DNA of 9,973 nt from contig UQRL01000055.1 of assembly GCA_900543555.1 (NCBI GenBank), positions 1 through 9,973 of the forward strand, given 5' to 3'. This document shows, piece after piece, positions 5,995-9,973 of this stretch (position 1 is the stretch's first letter; each line of letters starts with the position of its first letter). This stretch comes from an uncultured Oscillospiraceae bacterium. GTDB lineage: Bacteria > Bacillota > Clostridia > Oscillospirales > Acutalibacteraceae. The position numbers and the translations under genes are program-made. Below the pieces are notes generated by a model. The model saw nothing but the letters and a program-made list of their open reading frames with translations, searched no databases and was not told where the DNA came from.

Positions 5995-6783
5995 GTGGAT
6001 CAAGCCCGTTTTCAAGAGGCCTGCCGGAAGGCGTTGGCACAGAAACCCTTGCCGCAGGGAATTGGCACCTTGGGGGAGAAGACGCTGCACCGCGTGCTCA
6101 AGGCCTATTTTCAGCCCGACCCCAGCAAGTGTGAGGTGCGGGTGGGGCCTTATGTGGCTGATGCCCTTACGGAAAGCGGCATTGTTGAGATACAAACCCG
6201 CTCTTTTTATAAGCTGCGCCCGAAATTAAAAGCCTTTTTGGAACAGGCCCCGGTCACGGTGGTCTATGCCGTCCCTGCGATAAAATGGCTGATCTGGATA
6301 TCCGAAGGGGGAGAGCCCACCCCCCGCCGGAAGAGCCCTGCCAAGCCTACGGCGGGGCAGGCTTTGTTTGAGCTTTCCTCCTTGGGAGAGCTTCTTTTCC
6401 AGCCCGGCCTTCAGGTTTGCGTGCTGCTTTTAGAGGTGGAGGAATACCGCCTCTTAAACGGTTGGGGCAATGGCGGGAAGCGGGGCTCCACCCGGTTCGA
6501 CCGTATTCCCCTGGCCCTGTTGGACGAGGTGTGGCTTCGGGGCCCGGAGGACTGTTCCAGGCTTCTGCCGCCCGAGCTGCCCCTTTGTTTTACCGCAAAA
6601 GAGCTGGGAAAGGCTGTGGGGCTCTCCTCAAAAAAGGCATCCTTCGCAATCCGGGCCCTGCGGGCCTGGGGGGCCATCCGGCAGGTGGGAAAGCGGGGCG
6701 GGGCCTATTTATACAGCCGGGTGAGCCCGCCCGGCAGCTTTGGGCCGCAAACGGCGGCCCCCATTTTGAATAAGGAGAAATGA
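5995..6783 (+). CDS. PD-(D/E)XK-like plus winged-helix protein of unknown function
   Basis: 262 residues from GTG at 5995, one base after the amidohydrolase stop; with no good ribosome site, it probably relies on re-initiation. The N-terminal half reads GIGTLGEKTLH (22-32), then YVADAL with Asp56, then SGIVEIQT with Glu65-x-Gln67, then a basic helix (KLRPKLKAFL, 73-82) and the strand VTVVYAVP. Glu28, Asp56 and Glu65-x-Gln67 fit a PD-(D/E)XK nuclease core with Gln in place of Lys, as known in BglII. A conserved middle part contains PTPRRKSP (108-115) and EVEEYRLLNGWG (147-158). Residues 198-241 resemble a winged helix: FTAKELGKAVGL, a recognition-like helix, then VGKRGGAYLY. I recognise it as a conserved clostridial family (DUF8091, from memory) without an assigned role. 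Nuclease activity is an inference. Confidence 0.85.
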   Translation: MDQARFQEACRKALAQKPLPQGIGTLGEKTLHRVLKAYFQPDPSKCEVRVGPYVADALTESGIVEIQTRSFYKLRPKLKAFLEQAPVTVVYAVPAIKWLIWISEGGEPTPRRKSPAKPTAGQALFELSSLGELLFQPGLQVCVLLLEVEEYRLLNGWGNGGKRGSTRFDRIPLALLDEVWLRGPEDCSRLLPPELPLCFTAKELGKAVGLSSKKASFAIRALRAWGAIRQVGKRGGAYLYSRVSPPGSFGPQTAAPILNKEK

Positions 6784-6787
6784 ATGT

Positions 6788-7915
6788 ATGGAATCCTACC
6801 TGCGGGTGGTGTGGCAGGCGGTGCTGGTGTTTCCCTTTGCCGCCGCTTTGATAGCGTTGCCCTTTCTCATCCACCACTACCGGAAGTACGGCAGCATGAC
6901 GTTTGCCCGTTTTTTCCTCAGCTATTCCTTTGTGCTCTACGCCCTGTGCGCCTATTTCCTGGTGATCCTGCCCCTGCCCAGCCAAGAGGCAGTGGCCCAG
7001 ATGACGGGTCCCAGCGTCCAGCTAATGCCTTTCAGCTTTTTCCGGGACCTCGCAAAGGAGACTGGCTTTCAGCTGGCGCGCCCCGCCACCTATCTGCCCG
7101 CCCTGTTTTCAAATTTTACACTGCAGTTTGTGTTTAATATTGCCCTGCTTGTCCCCTTGGGATTTTACCTGCGCTATTACTTCCGCCGCAGGCTTTTCCC
7201 TTCTGTGCTCCTTGCGCTTGGGGTCAGCCTGTTCTTTGAGCTCACGCAGCTTTCCGGGCTCTACGGCATTTACCCCCGCGCCTACCGCCTGTTCGATGTG
7301 GACGACTTGATCTGCAATACCCTGGGCGGATTTTTGGGCTATGTGCTTACGGGCCCCTTGATGAAGGTCCTGCCAGACCGTGACGGGATTGACAAGAGAT
7401 CCTACCAAAAGGGGGAGAGGGTCACCTTTACCCGCCGGTGCCTTTCCCTGTTTGTGGATATGATTTTTGTCTCCCTTTTTTATACGCTGCTAGCGGCTTT
7501 TTCAGTGCCCTTTGCTTTTCCCGTGGCATATCTGCTGTACTTTGGCTTATTCCAATGGGCTTGCGGAGGAAAAAGCCTGGGAAAACGCCTGACCAAAATT
7601 TGCGTGGTCAATGGGGATGGCACCCGGGTGCTGCTGTGGCGCTGCCTGCTGCGGTATGGGCTGCTGGTGGCGTTTTCCTACGCCTTTTGGGGCGTGGCCC
7701 ACCTGCTTTCCTGGATGCCGCTGGGCTCAGAGCTGGTACAGCTGTTTCTCGTGGCCCTGTGGTTTTTGGCAGGCATCTTCGCCCTGCTTTTAGAAACCGC
7801 GATGAACCGCTCCTCCCGTGCTGGGAGGGACTATCTCTACGGCAGGCTTTCGGGCACACGCCTTGCCAGCACAGTCTTACGCCAGCCCCTGTCACCGCCG
7901 GAATCCGGCAAGTAA
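6788..7915 (+). CDS. VanZ-RDD fusion membrane protein
   Basis: 375 residues in two membrane domains. The VanZ-like part (about 40-190) shows FNIALLVPLGFYL at 116-128, FFELTQLSG at 149-157, and FDVDDLICNTLGGFLGY at 169-185. The RDD part (about 212-355) shows RRCLSLFVDMIF at 216-227 and GGKSLGKRLTKICVVNGDG at 260-278. Roughly eight hydrophobic spans can be counted. VanZ of enterococci modestly raises teicoplanin resistance, but most VanZ-domain proteins have no known resistance role, and RDD domains are poorly understood, some being linked to ion transport. The start at 6788 follows AAGGAG by 10 bases. An ATG at 6784 has better spacing, but it opens a different frame. The gene lies 4 bases after the preceding stop and 14 before the next gene. 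Fold family is sure; function is unknown. Confidence 0.9.
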   Translation: MESYLRVVWQAVLVFPFAAALIALPFLIHHYRKYGSMTFARFFLSYSFVLYALCAYFLVILPLPSQEAVAQMTGPSVQLMPFSFFRDLAKETGFQLARPATYLPALFSNFTLQFVFNIALLVPLGFYLRYYFRRRLFPSVLLALGVSLFFELTQLSGLYGIYPRAYRLFDVDDLICNTLGGFLGYVLTGPLMKVLPDRDGIDKRSYQKGERVTFTRRCLSLFVDMIFVSLFYTLLAAFSVPFAFPVAYLLYFGLFQWACGGKSLGKRLTKICVVNGDGTRVLLWRCLLRYGLLVAFSYAFWGVAHLLSWMPLGSELVQLFLVALWFLAGIFALLLETAMNRSSRAGRDYLYGRLSGTRLASTVLRQPLSPPESGK

Positions 7916-7929
7916 GAAAGGAGAAAAAG

Positions 7930-8199
7930 ATGGAACGCCAATTGGAAGTGCAGAAATTCCATTATTTTGATGAGGGAAACCTCTATGCCGGAGAAAAGGT
8001 CAAAGAAGAGGCAAAGGGCCTGCTGCTCCGCTACTATGTGGCGCCGGACAAAGAGGCTTCCCTGTTTCACGTCTATGCCTGGCAGGAGGATGTCTGCTTT
8101 GAGAAGGCCCAGGAAAAAGAGGGCCGCGATTTCCCCTTTTCTGAAGAGGGCCTTGAGCAAGCCCGGGACTGGCTGGAAGAGAGGTATGCCGCCCTTTGA
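7930..8199 (+). CDS. Small hypothetical protein, last gene of the queH operon
   Basis: 89 residues starting at ATG 7930, with AAAGGAG 6 bases upstream. The product is soluble and highly charged, with no signal peptide or membrane span. It contains FDEGNLYAGEKVKEEAKG (13-30), LLLRYYVAPD (31-40), LFHVYAWQEDVCFEKA (45-60), and a C-terminal helix, FSEEGLEQARDWLEERYAAL (70-89). The alternating hydrophobic pattern in 31-58 suggests a small beta-sheet packed against the final helix. I do not recognise the family. Codon usage looks like that of its neighbours. It is 14 bases after the VanZ-RDD gene and 11 bases before the operon terminator. That position and the clean ribosome site make it a convincing gene despite its size. 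Confidence 0.82.
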   Translation: MERQLEVQKFHYFDEGNLYAGEKVKEEAKGLLLRYYVAPDKEASLFHVYAWQEDVCFEKAQEKEGRDFPFSEEGLEQARDWLEERYAAL

Positions 8200-8210
8200 C
8201 CAAAAAGATA

Positions 8211-8247
8211 GGAAGCCGGAGCATTTTGCCTGCCCGGCTTCCTTTTT
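8211..8247. terminator. Bidirectional terminator ending the queH operon and the ferredoxin gene
   Basis: The 9-bp stem GGAAGCCGG/CCGGCTTCC (8211-8219 with 8234-8242) is followed by TTTTT (8243-8247) on the plus strand. AAAAA lies just before the stem (8202-8206), giving a T-run on the minus strand too. It sits between two convergent genes. Confidence 0.9.
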
Positions 8248-8256
8248 GCTTGTTAG

Positions 8257-8958
8257 TTAGTCTAAAATGCGCCCGTCAGTAGAGAGGGTCACTACCTGCC
8301 AGGGGATGAATTTGCCGCTGTCCTTCAGCGCGGTGATGGCCGCCTGTTCCAACCCGCCGCAGCAGGGCACCTCCATGCGCGCCACCGTAACGCTTTGAAT
8401 GTCGTTTTCCCGGATGATCTGCGTCAGCTTCTCGCTGTAGTCCACGCCGTCCAGCTTGGGACAGCCCACAAGGGTCACTTTGCCTCGCATGAATTTCTCG
8501 TGGAAGCGGGCGTAGGCATAGGCGGTGCAATCCGCGGCGATGAGCAGCTTGGCCCCTTGAAAGTAAGGGGCTTTCACAGGCGCCAGCTTGATCTGGCAGG
8601 GCCATTGGGCCAGCTGCGACTCCGCCTCTCCCCGGAAAACAGAGGCCTCCGCCTGGGCGCGCCGTTGGAAGGTTTTCACGGCATGGCCGGGGCACCCCAT
8701 AAACGGGGCGGGCTGCTCCTTTTTCTGCTTATTTTCCAGCGCGGCCTGTTCGTCGTAAGCGGCGGCCTCCCGCTCCACAAAGGTGATGGCCCCAGTGGGG
8801 CAGGCGGGCAGGCAGTCGCCCAAACCGTCGCAGTAGTCATCCCGCAGGAGCTTCGCCTTGCCGTCCACCATGCCGATGGCCCCCTCGTGGCAGGCGTTGG
8901 CACAGGCGCCGCAGCCGTTGCATTTTTCCTCGTCGATATGAATGATCTTCCGAATCAT
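8257..8958 (-). CDS. Ferredoxin-like Fe-S protein with Cys-rich C-terminal domain
   Basis: 233 residues. The N-terminus carries a full [4Fe-4S] motif CNGCGACANACHEG (Cys13, 16, 19, 23). A second motif, CDGLGDCLPACP, has Cys43, 49 and 53 but Leu46 where the usual second cysteine would be. After a linker (about 62-85) a second domain holds Cys89, Cys121, AADC144, VGC166PKLD and PCC199/200GG, which could bind another cluster or act in redox chemistry. This matches a clostridial family often found beside a Crp/Fnr regulator and sometimes a hybrid cluster protein gene; no hcp is in this window. The ATG at 8958 has AAGGAGG 5 bases upstream. The gene is divergent from the regulator and shares with it a promoter region containing a 5-4-5 dyad. 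An electron-transfer role under nitrosative or oxidative stress is an inference. Confidence 0.9.
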   Translation of the reverse strand: MIRKIIHIDEEKCNGCGACANACHEGAIGMVDGKAKLLRDDYCDGLGDCLPACPTGAITFVEREAAAYDEQAALENKQKKEQPAPFMGCPGHAVKTFQRRAQAEASVFRGEAESQLAQWPCQIKLAPVKAPYFQGAKLLIAADCTAYAYARFHEKFMRGKVTLVGCPKLDGVDYSEKLTQIIRENDIQSVTVARMEVPCCGGLEQAAITALKDSGKFIPWQVVTLSTDGRILD

Positions 8959-8969
8959 GGGAATCCTCC

Positions 8970-8998
8970 TTGTCTGTTTGCCAACAGTATAGTACACT
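8970..8998 (+). promoter_or_regulatory. Promoter of the Crp/Fnr gene
   Basis: -35 TTGTCT (8970-8975), a 17-base spacer and -10 TACACT (8993-8998). Transcription would begin near 9005, so the dyad at 9014-9027 would lie just inside the transcribed region. Confidence 0.6.
8986..8991 (-). promoter_or_regulatory. -10 element of the ferredoxin-like gene, no good -35
   Basis: TATACT on the minus strand places the transcription start near 8979. No TTGACA-like box is found 16-18 bases upstream. Such a promoter usually needs an activator, and the 5-4-5 dyad at 9014-9027 is centred at about -41.5. An alternative -10, TACTAT (8989-8994), overlaps. Confidence 0.55.
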
Positions 8999-9013
8999 AA
9001 AAGAAATAATTCC

Positions 9014-9027
9014 GTTGTAATAACAAC
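9014..9027. promoter_or_regulatory. Crp/Fnr-type operator candidate, GTTGT-AATA-ACAAC
   Basis: A perfect 5-4-5 inverted repeat in the shared promoter region. It has the same half-site length and gap as the FNR box TTGAT-N4-ATCAA. It lies at about -41.5 for the ferredoxin gene (activation position) and about +16 for the Crp/Fnr gene (repression position). Binding by the adjacent regulator is an inference. Confidence 0.65.
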
Positions 9028-9042
9028 AAAAGGAGGCTTTTT

Positions 9043-9702
9043 ATGACCGTTCCGCAGGCATCTGTTTTTCAAGGCATTACAGAAGAGGAATGGCTCCAAA
9101 TGGGACCGGCTTGTTCAATGAAATGCGGACTATATGAAAAAGGCCGCACCATCTTTCGCCAGGGTGAACCTGCTGCCGAGATGGGTGTGGTTCTTTCAGG
9201 AGGGGTTTGCATTGAGAGCGTAGATCTGTGGGGCGACCGCAGCATCCTAAGCCATGTGGGTGCCGGGCAGGTCTTTGGTGAAACCTATGCCCTTACAGGC
9301 GGCCCCCTGCCAGTGGCCGCAGTCGCTGCTGAGAACTCCCAAATCCTCACCATCAATGTGTCCGGCCTGCTGAAGGAGAGATATGCGTCCAGCACTTGGC
9401 AGAGGAAGTTCCTGGGCAACCTGGTGTATATCTTTGCCCAGAAGAATCGGGCCCTTTCCGCGCGGATCTTCTGCACCAGTGCCAAGACTATCCGCGGCAG
9501 GCTGCTGACCTACCTTTCCGCCCAGGCGGTGGAGGCAGGCAGTTCCGCTTTTTCCATCCCCTTTGACCGGCAGCAGCTGGCGGATTACCTCAATGTGGAC
9601 CGCAGCGCCCTTTCAAAAGAACTGGGCCGCATGCGGGATGAGGGCCTGTTGGAGTTTCACAAAAACCGGTTCCTGCTCCAGCGCCTTCCCGAAAGCCTAT
9701 AG
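9043..9702 (+). CDS. Crp/Fnr family transcriptional regulator
   Basis: 219 residues, standard for Crp/Fnr proteins. The cyclic-nucleotide-type beta-roll covers about 20-110, with YEKGRTIFRQGEPAAEMGVV (31-50) and GAGQVFGETYAL (73-84). A dimerisation helix spans about 107-138. The C-terminal winged helix starts near 146, with FDRQQLADYLNVDRSALSKE at 174-193 containing the recognition helix, and then the wing FHKNRFLL. The effector pocket lacks the usual cAMP-binding arginine-serine pair, so the signal is probably not cAMP. Cys24 and Cys28 (CSMKC), Cys56 and Cys144 are present and could in principle serve redox or Fe-S sensing. AAAGGAGG lies 6 bases before the ATG. The gene is divergent from the ferredoxin gene, which is its probable target, and the dyad between them suggests autoregulation as well. 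Confidence 0.93.
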   Translation: MTVPQASVFQGITEEEWLQMGPACSMKCGLYEKGRTIFRQGEPAAEMGVVLSGGVCIESVDLWGDRSILSHVGAGQVFGETYALTGGPLPVAAVAAENSQILTINVSGLLKERYASSTWQRKFLGNLVYIFAQKNRALSARIFCTSAKTIRGRLLTYLSAQAVEAGSSAFSIPFDRQQLADYLNVDRSALSKELGRMRDEGLLEFHKNRFLLQRLPESL

Positions 9703-9918
9703 AAAAAGTGGGAATTTCGTTGTGAAAAACGAGATGAAATGAGCACTTCGTGGTGAAACACGCGATGCTTTCCTAAAAACATAGAGGCATAGTGTCACAA
9801 ATCCCTTGAATTGGCGCTGCTTGAAAATCTGAGATTAAGCAAGAGTGGGAAAAGTGCGCGGAATCCCTCGCTAGAACCACCGGTCTGTGGGGATGATGCC
9901 AAGAAAACTTCCAAGAAT
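9703..9918. other. Non-coding stretch with several hairpins
   Basis: These 216 bases after the regulator carry no convincing gene. Features seen: the 21-base hairpin repeat pair at 9716-9767; a nested stem TGCTT-GAA-AATC-TGA-GATT-AAGCA at 9818-9841; GCGC at 9814-9817 able to pair with 9856-9859 around it; and CCAC-N6-GTGG (9877-9890), with ATCCC (9863-9867) able to pair with GGGAT (9890-9894). This density of short stems could mean a structured RNA or 3' untranslated region of the regulator mRNA, or the leader of a gene beyond the window. No named RNA family is recognised. Confidence 0.45.
9716..9767. repeat. Pair of 21-base direct repeats, each a short hairpin
   Basis: Copies at 9716-9736 and 9747-9767 match at 18 of 21 positions with a 31-base period. 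Copy 1 forms TCGTT-GTGAAA-AACGA. Copy 2 forms CGTG-GTGAAA-CACG. Two of the three differences (repeat positions 6 and 13) are a T-A to G-C swap at one base pair, so the stem is kept while the sequence changes. The loop GTGAAA is the same in both. Confidence 0.75.
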
Positions 9919-9972
9919 AATAAAAATCCCCCGGCGAAGCCGGGGGTATTTCATAGACGGGCAAAGCCCTTT
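9919..9972 (+). repeat. Right copy of 54-bp double-hairpin inverted repeat, terminator-like
   Basis: Exact reverse complement of 1-54. In plus-strand order it has AATAAAAAT, the stem CCCCCGGC/GCCGGGGG (9928-9935 with 9939-9946, loop GAA), TATTTC, then GGGC-AAA-GCCC (9959-9969) and TTT. It lies 216 bases downstream of the Crp/Fnr stop in the same orientation to that gene as the left copy has to the kinase gene. It may be that gene's terminator and part of a dispersed repeat family. Confidence 0.85.
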
Positions 9973-9973
9973 G

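Noticed and set aside
6788..7915. Glycopeptide resistance determinant because of the VanZ domain
   Set aside because: There are no vanHAX or vanRS genes, and VanZ-RDD fusions are widespread in susceptible Clostridia.
9716..9767. CRISPR array
   Set aside because: Only two imperfect copies with a 10-base gap and no cas genes; spacer length and repeat identity do not fit.
9773..9964. Minus-strand open frame of 63 codons at the right end
   Set aside because: It begins inside the double-hairpin repeat, has no ribosome site, and shows no domain-like composition.
1..9973. A composite transposon or integrated element bounded by the terminal inverted repeats
   Set aside because: There is no transposase, integrase or target-site duplication, and the interior holds housekeeping genes such as prfC and queH. 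The ends look like terminators of a repeat family at assembly breaks.

Overview
The window is a GC-rich, densely packed bacterial segment. Strong AGGAGG-type ribosome sites, frequent TTG/GTG starts and the gene families present (QueH, a VanZ-RDD fusion, a Clostridia-type ferredoxin beside a Crp/Fnr regulator, a divergent-PAP2 protein) suggest an anaerobic Clostridia, most likely an Oscillospiraceae-like gut lineage. The taxonomy is an inference from family resemblance; no rRNA or tRNA is present to settle it.

Layout, left to right. (1) Positions 1-54 hold a double-hairpin repeat whose exact inverted copy closes the window at 9919-9972. (2) A minus-strand block contains an APH-fold kinase (74-934) behind prfC, peptide release factor 3 (987-2582). 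A terminator lies between them, and prfC has a near-consensus promoter. (3) A possible 26-residue membrane peptide (2785-2865, +) and a divergent-PAP2 membrane protein (2941-3435, -) converge on a shared bidirectional terminator. (4) A Cof-type HAD phosphatase (3610-4434, +) is followed by its own intergenic promoter and a tight five-gene plus-strand operon: queH, an amidohydrolase, a PD-(D/E)XK-like plus winged-helix protein of unknown function, a VanZ-RDD membrane protein, and a small unknown protein. A strong terminator at 8211-8247 ends it. (5) A ferredoxin-like Fe-S protein (8257-8958, -) is divergent from a Crp/Fnr regulator (9043-9702, +). A 5-4-5 dyad in their shared promoter region is placed to activate one gene and repress the other. 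(6) About 215 bases of non-coding sequence at 9703-9918 carry two hairpin repeats with a compensating base-pair change.

Most genes are chromosomal housekeeping or conserved accessory genes; there is no transposase, phage gene or CRISPR array. The identical repeats at both extremities, and the odd window length, suggest a whole assembly contig that ended at a dispersed repeat. The items most worth following up are the nuclease-like/winged-helix protein in the queH operon, the Crp/Fnr dyad at about -41.5, the covarying hairpin pair, and the dispersed terminal repeat.
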